Shown one piece after another: positions 18,701 through 26,845 of a stretch of DNA of 64,000 bases. Origin of the DNA: Candidatus Geothermocultor quzhuomuensis (GTDB lineage: Bacteria > Actinomycetota > Aquicultoria > Geothermocultorales > Geothermocultoraceae). A model generated the notes under the pieces. That model was not told where the DNA came from. It searched no databases and worked only from the letters and a program-made list of their open reading frames with translations. The DNA is taken from the NCBI GenBank assembly GCA_015711795.1, contig JACVJC010000001.1, forward strand, positions 1 through 64,000. Reading direction: 5' to 3'. Numbering within the stretch: position 1 is the stretch's first letter; every line of letters starts with the position of its first letter. The position numbers and the translations under genes were made by a program.

Positions 18701-18721
18701 TGTTTATATGTTATATGTGGC

Positions 18722-18749
18722 TTGACTGATGGAGAAAATTTTGTTAACT
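18722..18749 (+). promoter_or_regulatory. Probable metK promoter
   Basis: TTGACT (18722-18727), a 16-base spacer and TTAACT (18744-18749) lie about 30 bases before the metK start. The -10 is imperfect. The short leader leaves no room for a SAM riboswitch. Confidence 0.5.
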
Positions 18750-18780
18750 TTACCTTACATCTTTCAGTAGGGAAATTAAA

Positions 18781-20013
18781 ATGTCAAAGCGAAGATACTT
18801 ATTTACCTCAGAATCGGTGACTGAAGGTCATCCTGATAAATTAGCTGATCAAATTTCTGATGCTGTTCTTGATGCCATTTACAAAGATGACCCAATGGGG
18901 CGGGTTGCTTGTGAAACTCTTGTTACTACTGGCTTGGTAGTTGTTGCCGGCGAGATAACAACCACAACTTATGTTGATATTCCAGGGTTGGTTAGAAGTA
19001 TCATCAATGAGGTTGGCTATACAAGAGCTAAGTACGGGTTTGATGGTGACACTTGCGGAGTTATTACTTCAATTCAAGAACAGTCTCCTGATATTGCCCA
19101 AGGCGTTGACCACGCTCTTGAAGAAAGAACCGGCGAAGCAAAAGATTTTGAATTTGATAGAATTGGAGCAGGGGACCAAGGGATGATGGTTGGGTTTGCT
19201 TGCACAGAAACACCAGAATTAATGCCTTTGCCAATCATGCTGGCTCATAAACTAGCTCACCGATTAGCTGAAGTTAGAAAAGCTGGTGTCTTGCCTTATT
19301 TGCGACCGGATGGAAAAACTCAAGTAACAGTGGAATATGAAAATGGCAAGCCAATTAGAGTTGAGACAGTTTTAATCGCTGCTCAGCACCGTCCAGGAAT
19401 TGATGTTGAAAATTTACTTAAGCCTGATTTAATTGAACATGTAATAAAGCCTATCATTCCAGAGGAGTTTGCTGATTATAAGAGATTAAAGATATTGGTT
19501 AACGCTGGGGGCAAGTTTGAGATTGGTGGCCCTAAAGCTGATACTGGTCTTACGGGGAGGAAAATCATGGTCGATACTTACGGAGGAGCAGCTCGGCACG
19601 GGGGAGGTTGCTTTTCCGGTAAAGACCCAACTAAAGTTGACCGTTCAGGAGCCTATATGGCAAGATATGCAGCTAAAAATATTGTTGCTGCTGGTTTAGC
19701 TGAAAGGTGTGAGATTCAAGTTTCATACGCTTTAGGAAAAGCTCACCCAGTTTCAATCATGGTTGAAACTTTTGGGACAGAAAAAATTGAACCTTATAAA
19801 ATAGAAGAGCTAGTTAAAGAACATTTTGATTTTCGCCCAGCAGCTATTCTCAAAAATTTAGATTTAAGAAGGCCAATTTACAAAAAGACTGCTTGCTATG
19901 GCCACTTTGGTCGAGCTGACAAAGATTTTACCTGGGAGAGAACGGACAAGGCAAAAATTTTACGAAAAGAAGCTGAACTTGGAGAGGAACCCTCAGGGCT
20001 AAAAGCCCTTTAA
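18781..20013 (+). CDS. metK: S-adenosylmethionine synthetase
   Basis: Forms SAM from methionine and ATP in the cytosol. Family signatures [12 protein letters not shown] (about residues 119-130) and the glycine-rich [20 protein letters not shown] (about 261-280) are intact, as is the N-terminal [19 protein letters not shown]. The length of 410 residues is normal. A short GGGCT/AGCCC hairpin overlaps its last codons (about 19997-20011) with a modest T-run. SAM made here would feed the several radical SAM and methyltransferase proteins of the window. Confidence 0.97.
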   Translation: MSKRRYLFTSESVTEGHPDKLADQISDAVLDAIYKDDPMGRVACETLVTTGLVVVAGEITTTTYVDIPGLVRSIINEVGYTRAKYGFDGDTCGVITSIQEQSPDIAQGVDHALEERTGEAKDFEFDRIGAGDQGMMVGFACTETPELMPLPIMLAHKLAHRLAEVRKAGVLPYLRPDGKTQVTVEYENGKPIRVETVLIAAQHRPGIDVENLLKPDLIEHVIKPIIPEEFADYKRLKILVNAGGKFEIGGPKADTGLTGRKIMVDTYGGAARHGGGCFSGKDPTKVDRSGAYMARYAAKNIVAAGLAERCEIQVSYALGKAHPVSIMVETFGTEKIEPYKIEELVKEHFDFRPAAILKNLDLRRPIYKKTACYGHFGRADKDFTWERTDKAKILRKEAELGEEPSGLKAL

Positions 20014-20201
20014 AAATTTATATGCCTTCCTTTTAGTCATTTATTTCTTTTCTCCTAATCCTTTAATCCTTTTTATTTTGATCATTTATGGTTGCCTGTC
20101 TCTCACTTACCTGAAATGACTTTGTCATAGATAATAGGAGAGAGGTATTTTGAATTTTTATGTCTATGTCATTGATTATAATCTTTCTAAGGAGGTTCTT
20201 A

Positions 20202-22625
20202 ATGTCTTTTCAATTTGCTGATGTTATTATTGATTTGCCCACTCGGGAACTCAATTCTACTTTTGAGTATAAAATTCCTCACCACTTAGCTGACTCTCTT
20301 ACTTTAGGGGCGGCGGTTTCTGTTCCTTTTAAAGGTTTTTATCGAATAGGATATGTTGTTGGTTTAAAAGAAAAACCTTTAATTGAAAAACACTCTTTAA
20401 TTGAAAATATCATTAAAGAACCACCATTCTTGACAAAAGAAAAGATAGAATTGGCTTTTTGGATTGCTAATTATTATTTTTCAAGTTTAAGTGAAGCCTT
20501 TAAACTTTTCCTCCCTCCAGGTCATTCCAGCAAGGTAATTCAAGAAATAAAACTTTCAGACAATGGAGCTAAGGTTAAATTAAAGGAAAATCTTGAGGAA
20601 AGACTCATTCTCTTGCTGAAAAAAAAGAAGAAAGTTACACGGAATTTTCTAGAAAAAGAATTTGGTTCAAAAATCAATTTAATTTTAAGAAAACTTTCTC
20701 GGGAAAAGATTATTGAACTGAGTTATAAGATTAAACCACCTCAAATAAAGCAAAAGGTAGAAAAGTGGCTTTTTTTGTCCACTTTTACAAACAAAGAAGA
20801 TTTAATGGGTTCTATTAAGTCAATTAAGAAACAAAAAGTTCTCGAAATTCTTTTAAATAAACCAAAAATTGCTTGGTCGGAATTGAGAAAGAACTCTGAG
20901 GCTTCGTGGGAAGACATTAAATGGTTAGCTAAAAAAGAATTGATTAAGATTGAAGAGAAGCCACTGGTTTCTCAAGTCCAGATCGATTTTCCCATTTATC
21001 AAGGAAAGATTACTTTAAATGAGGAACAAAAGAAGGCAATAAGAGAAATTGAAGAATCAATTAAAAAGGAAAAAAATCATACCTTTTTACTTCAGGGAGT
21101 TACTGGGAGTGGCAAAACGGAAATTTACATTCAATCAATCTCCACCGCTTTAACTTTACAGAAAACGGCACTTGTTATTGTTCCTGAAATTGCTTTAACC
21201 CCTCAGTTAGTTCAACGTTTTAAATTTAAATTTGGTGACCTTGTAGCCACTTTACATAGTAGTCTTTCACTAAGGGAAAGATATGAGCAGTGGGCTGGTA
21301 TTAGAGATGGCAAATATAAAGTAGTAGTTGGGGCAAGGTCTGCTCTCTTTTCCCCTTTAAAAAATCTGGGTGTCATTGTTGTTGATGAGGAACACGAAAC
21401 AACTTATAAGCAAAACCGAAACCCTCGTTATCATGCTCGAGAAGTGGCAATTCAGTTAGGCAAGTTAAGTAAAGCTGTGGTAATTTTAGGCAGTGCTACC
21501 CCTTCACTTGAAAGTTACTTTCTAGCAAAGCAAAAGGTTTTTCAACACCTTGTTTTGACCAAGCGAGCTGGGCAAATGCGCTACCCTCAAGTCGAAGTTG
21601 TAGATATGAAAAGAGAGTTTAAGGAAGGGAACAAAGGTGTTTTTAGTCGTTTACTTAAACAAGAAATTGAAAGATGTTTAGAGGGAGAAAAGAAGATAAT
21701 TCTCTTTTTAAATCGTAGGGGCTATTCCACTTCAATAACTTGTTGTGATTGTGGTCAAGCTATTACTTGTAAAAGGTGTGCAGTTACTCTTGTTTATCAT
21801 CAAGACAAGAAAGTTCTTCTGTGTCATCATTGTGGCTATGCAATTAAAGTTCCTCAAACATGTCCTTTTTGCGGGGGGTATTTTTTAACTTTTTATGGTT
21901 TTGGTACCCAGCGGGTTGAGAGCGAGCTTTTAAATTTATTTCCTGAAGTTAGGGTAGTCCGAATGGACATTGACACTACTCGTGGAAGAGATGCTCATCG
22001 AAAGAGATTAATTGAGTTCTTAAATAGTAAAAAAACAATTTTGCTGGGAACTCAGATGATTGCTAAGGGTCTTGATTTTCCTCAAGTTTCTCTGGTTGGT
22101 GTAATTAATGCCGATACCTTGCTTCACCTTCCAGATTTTCGTTCTGGAGAAAGAACTTTTCAACTTTTAATGCAAGTTGGGGGAAGAGCTGGTCGGAGCG
22201 AAAAACCAGGAAAGGTTATTATTCAAACTTTCTTACCGGAAAGTTATCCTATTAAAAGCGTCATAAATTCCAGTTATGATTCTTTTTACCAAAGAGAAAT
22301 TAGCTTTCGAAGAGAGTTAGGTTATCCCCCTTTTTTTAATTTAACCAATTTTATTGTTTCAGGAAAAGACGAGGAAAAAGTTAATCAAGGAGCATTTGAA
22401 ATGGAAAAAGAGATTAAAAAGTTGTTTAAAGAGGGAAAGATAAAAATTTTAGGTCCAGCTCCTTGCCCAATACCAAAAATTAAAGGTATGTTTAGATGGC
22501 ATATAACTGTTAAAAATTTGAGCATTAGTGAAAGAGAAAGAAGTTTGCTAGAAAGGGTGATCAAAAAGCTTTCTTCAAAAGGCTTGCGAATAATTGTGGA
22601 TGTTAATCCTGTTTGGATGTTATAA
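20202..22625 (+). CDS. priA: Primosomal replication restart helicase
   Basis: Superfamily 2 DNA helicase that reloads replisomes at stalled forks. It shows Walker A GVTGSGKTEIYI, Walker B VVDEEHETTYKQ, and the zinc-binding cysteine block between the helicase motifs (CCDCGQAITCKRC, CHHCGY, CPFCGG). I placed the start at ATG 20202, 6 bases after AAGGAGG; an upstream frame start at 20160 has no ribosome site. This gives about 807 residues, including the N-terminal 3'-DNA-binding domain. Many actinobacterial PriA proteins have lost helicase motifs; this one keeps them. Confidence 0.94.
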   Translation: MSFQFADVIIDLPTRELNSTFEYKIPHHLADSLTLGAAVSVPFKGFYRIGYVVGLKEKPLIEKHSLIENIIKEPPFLTKEKIELAFWIANYYFSSLSEAFKLFLPPGHSSKVIQEIKLSDNGAKVKLKENLEERLILLLKKKKKVTRNFLEKEFGSKINLILRKLSREKIIELSYKIKPPQIKQKVEKWLFLSTFTNKEDLMGSIKSIKKQKVLEILLNKPKIAWSELRKNSEASWEDIKWLAKKELIKIEEKPLVSQVQIDFPIYQGKITLNEEQKKAIREIEESIKKEKNHTFLLQGVTGSGKTEIYIQSISTALTLQKTALVIVPEIALTPQLVQRFKFKFGDLVATLHSSLSLRERYEQWAGIRDGKYKVVVGARSALFSPLKNLGVIVVDEEHETTYKQNRNPRYHAREVAIQLGKLSKAVVILGSATPSLESYFLAKQKVFQHLVLTKRAGQMRYPQVEVVDMKREFKEGNKGVFSRLLKQEIERCLEGEKKIILFLNRRGYSTSITCCDCGQAITCKRCAVTLVYHQDKKVLLCHHCGYAIKVPQTCPFCGGYFLTFYGFGTQRVESELLNLFPEVRVVRMDIDTTRGRDAHRKRLIEFLNSKKTILLGTQMIAKGLDFPQVSLVGVINADTLLHLPDFRSGERTFQLLMQVGGRAGRSEKPGKVIIQTFLPESYPIKSVINSSYDSFYQREISFRRELGYPPFFNLTNFIVSGKDEEKVNQGAFEMEKEIKKLFKEGKIKILGPAPCPIPKIKGMFRWHITVKNLSISERERSLLERVIKKLSSKGLRIIVDVNPVWML

Positions 22626-22679
22626 TAAAAAACCAGCAGTGGGGGCTGGAAGATACTTTTTATAAAATTGAGGAGAAGG

Positions 22680-23204
22680 ATGGCTGTTTTTAAGATAAGA
22701 ACCTTTGGCGACCCTGTCCTTAAAGAAAAAGCGGAAAAAATAAAAATTATCGACGAGGATGTAAAAGCCTTAATTAAGAACTTGAGTGACACCCTTCGTG
22801 AGGCAAAGGGAATTGGCTTAGCTGCTTCTCAGATTGGAGTTTTGAAAAGTGTTGCGGTTATTAGTCTTGAAAAGGGAACAAGAGTGATAATTAATCCTGA
22901 GGTTGTTTGGAGAAGTAAAGATACAGAAGAATTTGAAGAAGGGTGTTTAAGCCTTCCAGGGGTTACTATCAACATCCGTCGCTCTTCAAAGATAAAATTA
23001 AAAGCGCTTGATAAGAAAGGGAAAGAAATTGAAATTGAAGCTGAAGGGATGTTAGCTCGAGTAATCCAACATGAAATTGACCACTTAAATGGTATTTTAA
23101 TTCTCGATCGAGCTAATAAAGAAGAAAAAAGGAAAGCTTTAACTTTTTTAAGCCAGAGCTTACTTCAAGATGGAATAAAGACTTATTCTAAAGCAGAGCT
23201 TTGA
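22680..23204 (+). CDS. def: Peptide deformylase
   Basis: Removes the formyl group from nascent proteins. Motif 1 GIGLAASQIG, motif 2 EEGCLSLPG with the metal-binding Cys, and motif 3 QHEIDHLNGILI with the two His ligands and catalytic Glu are all intact. AGGAG four bases upstream selects ATG 22680 over TTG 22668, giving 174 residues. It overlaps the fmt leader and forms the usual def-fmt pair. Confidence 0.96.
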   Translation: MAVFKIRTFGDPVLKEKAEKIKIIDEDVKALIKNLSDTLREAKGIGLAASQIGVLKSVAVISLEKGTRVIINPEVVWRSKDTEEFEEGCLSLPGVTINIRRSSKIKLKALDKKGKEIEIEAEGMLARVIQHEIDHLNGILILDRANKEEKRKALTFLSQSLLQDGIKTYSKAEL

Positions 23205-23212
23205 GAAGTAAA

Positions 23213-24151
23213 ATGAAAATTTTTTTTATGGGAACGCCTCAATTTGCTCTTCCTCCTTTAGAAGCTCTTTGCTCATATCATCAAGTCATTGGAGTTATTA
23301 CCCAACCTGACAAGCCAAAGGGAAGAAACTTAAAACTTCTCCCTTCACCTGTAAAAAAATATGCATTGGAAAGAGGTTTAACTCTTTTTCAACCTGATAA
23401 TTTAAATGACCAAGGTTTTCTTGAGGAAGTTAAAAAGTTGAGTCCTGAGGTTATTGTGGTTGCTGCTTATGGAAAAATTATTCCTAAAGCTTTAATTGAA
23501 CTCCCTAAAATTGCCTGTTTTAATATTCATCCTTCACTTTTACCTAAATATCGAGGAGCGGCACCAATTCAAAGAGCAATTATGGGTGGGGAAAAAGAAA
23601 CTGGTGTTACTATTATGAAAATGGAGGAAGGTTTAGATTCTGGCCCCATCTTATTGCAAGAGAAAGTGAAGATTGAGCTTAATGACACGAGTGGAACTCT
23701 TGAAAGAAAGCTCTCTCAATTAGGAGCAAGATTAATATTGGAAGCTCTGGAGCGAATTAAAAAAGGTGATTTTGTTTTTGTTCCTCAGGATGAATCAAAA
23801 GCTACCTTTGCTCCTAAAATTGAGAAAGGGGAAGCATTAATTAACTGGAGTGTTCCAGCTAAAAAGATAGTTAACTTGGTGCGAGCATTAAATCCATATC
23901 CTGGAGCCTTCACTTTTTATCAAGGGAAAAGACTGAAAATTTGGAAAGTCGAAATAATTAATCAAAAATCTCTGGTTAAACCAGGTGTTATAATTTCTGC
24001 TAATAAAAATGATGGCTTAGTAATAACTACTAGCGATTTTGGGGTAAGGTTGTTGGAAGTTCAACCTGAAAACAAAAATAAAATGTCTGATCTTGAATTT
24101 ATCTGTGGCTATCCTGTCAAGCTAGGTGAAACCCTCATGGGTGGTACCTAG
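23213..24151 (+). CDS. fmt: Methionyl-tRNA formyltransferase
   Basis: Formylates initiator Met-tRNA. The N-terminal MKIFFMGTPQFALPPLEAL and the catalytic NIHPSLLPKYRGAAPIQRAI region are typical, followed by the C-terminal tRNA-binding domain from about residue 205. The canonical start is ATG 23213; a TTG at 23201 overlapping def is less likely. The length of 312 residues is normal. This ends the priA-def-fmt operon. Confidence 0.96.
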   Translation: MKIFFMGTPQFALPPLEALCSYHQVIGVITQPDKPKGRNLKLLPSPVKKYALERGLTLFQPDNLNDQGFLEEVKKLSPEVIVVAAYGKIIPKALIELPKIACFNIHPSLLPKYRGAAPIQRAIMGGEKETGVTIMKMEEGLDSGPILLQEKVKIELNDTSGTLERKLSQLGARLILEALERIKKGDFVFVPQDESKATFAPKIEKGEALINWSVPAKKIVNLVRALNPYPGAFTFYQGKRLKIWKVEIINQKSLVKPGVIISANKNDGLVITTSDFGVRLLEVQPENKNKMSDLEFICGYPVKLGETLMGGT

Positions 24152-24318
24152 GAAAAATAAGGCGTTAAAACAATTAGTTAAGTTCTAATGTAATGTTATA
24201 CTTAATAATTTTTTAATTGCTATAAAAACCTTCCGTTATCTTTTAGAAAGCTACCTTGTTTAATAACCTTTTGAGGAATAAGCTATAAGCTAAAACTTCA
24301 CCTTTACACTGAAACAAT

Positions 24319-24350
24319 CTATTCCAATATTCTTAAGAATTTGAGAATAA
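24319..24350. repeat. Degenerate copy of a CTATTCCAAT palindrome
   Basis: CTATTCCAATATTCTTAAGAAT at 24319-24340 matches, with one base different, the left two thirds of a near-perfect 32-bp palindrome at 44126-44157. The right arm has decayed here. Both copies lie just downstream of the stop of a minus-strand radical SAM gene. Confidence 0.5.
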
Positions 24351-24359
24351 TTGGGGAGG

Positions 24360-25232
24360 TTAAGCGTGCTTAATTTTTTTAAAATATGAAGAGCCATCGC
24401 AAATGGTTGTGTTTAATTCAGGAAAACCTTCGCGGCAAGTGGAGAATTCGAGATCATTTTTTAAGGCAGCAATTTTAACTCTTTCCATTAATTGATGTCG
24501 CAATCCTTTAGGCAAGTAATAATACCAGCCAATTTTTTCTCCTTTTTTCAAATAAAGTTCTTGCCACAAAGAAGTACATTGGGGAAAAACTTTTATCATT
24601 CTTTTAAAGCTATCAGCTTTTGCTTTAAAGGTTGAAGTTATAATTTGCTTTGCTCCAGCCTCTTTTATTGCTATAACTAATTCTTCCATTTCATCAGTGT
24701 TGAGGGGATATATCAAAGGGTCAAAGCGACAAACGACAGGAAGATAGCGGGAAAGTTCGAAAATAGCTTTAAGCCTTTTTTGAGGAGAGGGCGCTTTAGG
24801 CTCAAGTTTTTTAGTTAATTTTTTATTTAAGGTTGTTAAGGTTATGGCAATTACTAAATTAAACTGTTTTTGAAGTAAAGCTAAGTCTCTTAAAACCAAA
24901 TTAGATTTGGTTACAATCATAATTCGCAAGTTAAAATTAGAAAGGATTTCAAGAAGTGCTTGAGTAATTTTTAGTTTCCTCTCTAATGGTTGGTAAGGGT
25001 CAGAGGAGTTGGAAATGGTTAGATAAGTATTTGATGTTAATTTTCCTAATTCATTTTTAATTTTTTTAAGAAACTCTTTTTTTGGTCTTGGCTGATAGAA
25101 GTAGGGAATATAAGAGGAAGCGTAACAGTAAAGGCAACCATGGCCACAACCAGTATAGCTTGAAAGAGTATATTTGTTTGGACAAGCGCACCATTTTCCT
25201 TTCCACGGGTCGAATGGAGAAATTAAGGACAT
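24360..25232 (-). CDS. SPL-family (SplB-like) radical SAM protein
   Basis: A radical SAM enzyme of the group that includes spore photoproduct lyase relatives. The cluster motif GCGHGCLYCYASSY (CxxxCxxC) lies near residues 29-42, and SNSSDPYQPLERKL is the typical second conserved segment. The length of about 290 residues matches the short SplB-like/Rv2578c-type proteins, most of which have no known substrate. ATG 25232 is preferred because GGTGA precedes it by about six bases; ATG 25244 is the alternative. It is not within an operon and is transcribed against its neighbours. Confidence 0.85.
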   Translation of the reverse strand: MSLISPFDPWKGKWCACPNKYTLSSYTGCGHGCLYCYASSYIPYFYQPRPKKEFLKKIKNELGKLTSNTYLTISNSSDPYQPLERKLKITQALLEILSNFNLRIMIVTKSNLVLRDLALLQKQFNLVIAITLTTLNKKLTKKLEPKAPSPQKRLKAIFELSRYLPVVCRFDPLIYPLNTDEMEELVIAIKEAGAKQIITSTFKAKADSFKRMIKVFPQCTSLWQELYLKKGEKIGWYYYLPKGLRHQLMERVKIAALKNDLEFSTCREGFPELNTTICDGSSYFKKIKHA

Positions 25233-25325
25233 AAAAATCACCATTAAAAAGCTTAATAAAATTTAACTCAAAATTAAATTATAGTCACTCTTTTTGCCAA
25301 ACCAGTGATAGTTTAAAGAGTTTTT

Positions 25326-25355
25326 TTGACAGTATTGTGACTCATAAGTCATAAT
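25326..25355 (+). promoter_or_regulatory. tetR promoter with embedded operator
   Basis: TTGACA (25326-25331), an 18-base spacer and CATAAT (25350-25355). The spacer and -10 contain GTGACTCATAAGTCAT (25337-25352), a near-palindrome matching the operator before the ABC genes. Repressor binding here would block its own promoter. Confidence 0.75.
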
Positions 25356-25444
25356 TAAATCGGTCCTTAAAAAATTTATTAAGTTTTTACTTTCAACTTT
25401 TATTATAAAATTGGCAATAGCTAGTGAGTGAAGGGTGAGTTAAA

Positions 25445-26083
25445 TTGCCTAAAAGTACCCTTTTTAATCTCCCTGAAAAGAAAAGAAAAAGGATAACAAA
25501 AACATTGGTCAAACACTTTGCACACAAGCCTTATAGCGAAGTAGATATTGAAGATATTGCGCAGGAAAGTAATGTCTCCAAGGGAAGTATGTATCAGTAT
25601 TTTGAGAACAAAAGAGATATGTATTTTTATGCGATTACTGAAACTTTAAACAAGTATTTAAAAGTCATTGAAAAAATTGACTTTAAAAGCATGAGTTTCT
25701 TTGATTATATCAAAAGAGGTTTTGAGTTCTATTGGAAATTCCTTCTAAATGATAGAGATGCTTACCTCTTAATGGAAAAGACTGCTTTATATAATGATTC
25801 ACCTTATCGAAAAGAAGTTGAAAAGATATATCACTCAAAATCTCAGGAGATCCTTAAGAAAATCATTATTGAGAATCAAAAAGCTGGTTTTATAAGGGGT
25901 GATGTAAATCCAGAAACAATTATGATATTTATTGATGGTGCCAGCTGGAATCTTAAAAAAGCAATACTTAAAATTGCTCAAGAAAAAGGAGTTCCCATTC
26001 ATAAACTTCCTAAAGAAGTGATTGAAAGTGCTCAGAACGAGTTTCTTAAACTTTTAGAAAATGGAATTGCAACTAAAAAATAA
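25445..26083 (+). CDS. TetR/AcrR family transcriptional regulator
   Basis: The N-terminal HTH spans about residues 10-55, including IEDIAQESNVSKGSMYQYFE and NKRDMYFYAI, the TetR-family core. The C-terminal ligand-binding part is mostly helical and not assigned. Start TTG 25445 follows GAAGGGTGAG. It lies 63 bases before an ABC ATPase and permease, and matching palindromes sit in its own promoter and in the ABC promoter, so it very likely represses both itself and the transporter until a ligand binds. The ligand is unknown. Confidence 0.92.
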   Translation: MPKSTLFNLPEKKRKRITKTLVKHFAHKPYSEVDIEDIAQESNVSKGSMYQYFENKRDMYFYAITETLNKYLKVIEKIDFKSMSFFDYIKRGFEFYWKFLLNDRDAYLLMEKTALYNDSPYRKEVEKIYHSKSQEILKKIIIENQKAGFIRGDVNPETIMIFIDGASWNLKKAILKIAQEKGVPIHKLPKEVIESAQNEFLKLLENGIATKK

Positions 26084-26084
26084 C

Positions 26085-26112
26085 TTGACTAATATGACTA
26101 ATTAGTCATAAT
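26085..26112 (+). promoter_or_regulatory. ABC transporter promoter with perfect 16-bp operator
   Basis: TTGACT (26085-26090), a 16-base spacer and CATAAT (26107-26112) contain the perfect palindrome ATGACTAATTAGTCAT (26094-26109). It shares TGACT..T.AGTCATAATTAA with the operator before tetR, in the same place relative to the -10. Confidence 0.8.
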
Positions 26113-26146
26113 TAATCTTAGTGATAAGAGTTTGGGGGTCTGATAA

Positions 26147-26845
26147 GTGTTTATTGAAATTAGGGCTCTTTCTAAAAGTTACCAAGTAGGAGCAACAAAA
26201 ATTTATGCTTTAAGAGGTCTCTCCTTCGATTTAGATGAGGGTAAATTTTATGTTGTTTTAGGCCCATCGGGTTCAGGAAAGACAACTTTACTTAACATCC
26301 TTGGTGGAATAGATAAACCTGATTTGGGAAGAGTTATAGTAGGAGGAGAGAATGTTACAGCTTTAAATTCCAAAGCTCTTACTAATTACCGTCGAAGGAA
26401 GCTAGGTTTTGTCTTTCAGTTTTATAATTTAGTCAACTCTCTAACAGTTTTAGAGAATGTCCTTTCTACTAAATATCTTGCTCAAGATGGATTAGAGCCG
26501 AGAGAAGTGCTAGAAACGGTGGGAATGTGGGAACATAAGGATAAGTTTCCTTTTGAGCTTTCTGGAGGCGAGCAACAAAGAGTGGCAATTGCCAGGGCTG
26601 TCGTTAAAAATCCTGCTTTAATGCTTTGTGATGAGCCTACTGGTGCTTTAGATTACGAAAACGCTAAAGTAGTTTTAAAACTTTTGGAAAATGTGAACAA
26701 AAAATATGAAACTACCATTATCCTTGCCACTCATAATACTGCCATTTCTCGAATGTCTCATAAGATTCTAAGGCTCCGAAGTGGTGAACTGGTAGAGTAT
26801 GCTGATAATCCTCTGCCTATTCCAGCTGAAGAGGTTATCTGGTGA
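26147..26845 (+). CDS. ABC transporter ATP-binding protein (MacB/LolD type)
   Basis: ATPase of 232 residues with Walker [12 protein letters not shown], signature [14 protein letters not shown], Walker [12 protein letters not shown] and the switch His in LATHN. The Q-loop region [18 protein letters not shown] is that of the MacB/LolD/FtsE group, which works with FtsX-type permeases. Start GTG 26147 follows GGGGGT. The next gene encodes such a permease and overlaps it. Confidence 0.95.
   Translation: MFIEIRALSKSYQVGATKIYALRGLSFDLDEGKFYVVLGPSGSGKTTLLNILGGIDKPDLGRVIVGGENVTALNSKALTNYRRRKLGFVFQFYNLVNSLTVLENVLSTKYLAQDGLEPREVLETVGMWEHKDKFPFELSGGEQQRVAIARAVVKNPALMLCDEPTGALDYENAKVVLKLLENVNKKYETTIILATHNTAISRMSHKILRLRSGELVEYADNPLPIPAEEVIW

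Noticed and set aside
18638-18780. SAM riboswitch before metK
   Set aside because: The gap is too short and none of the conserved SAM-riboswitch segments is visible.
20171-20182. TATAAT just before priA as a promoter
   Set aside because: No -35 lies at a suitable distance, and the ribosome site follows too closely to be convincing.
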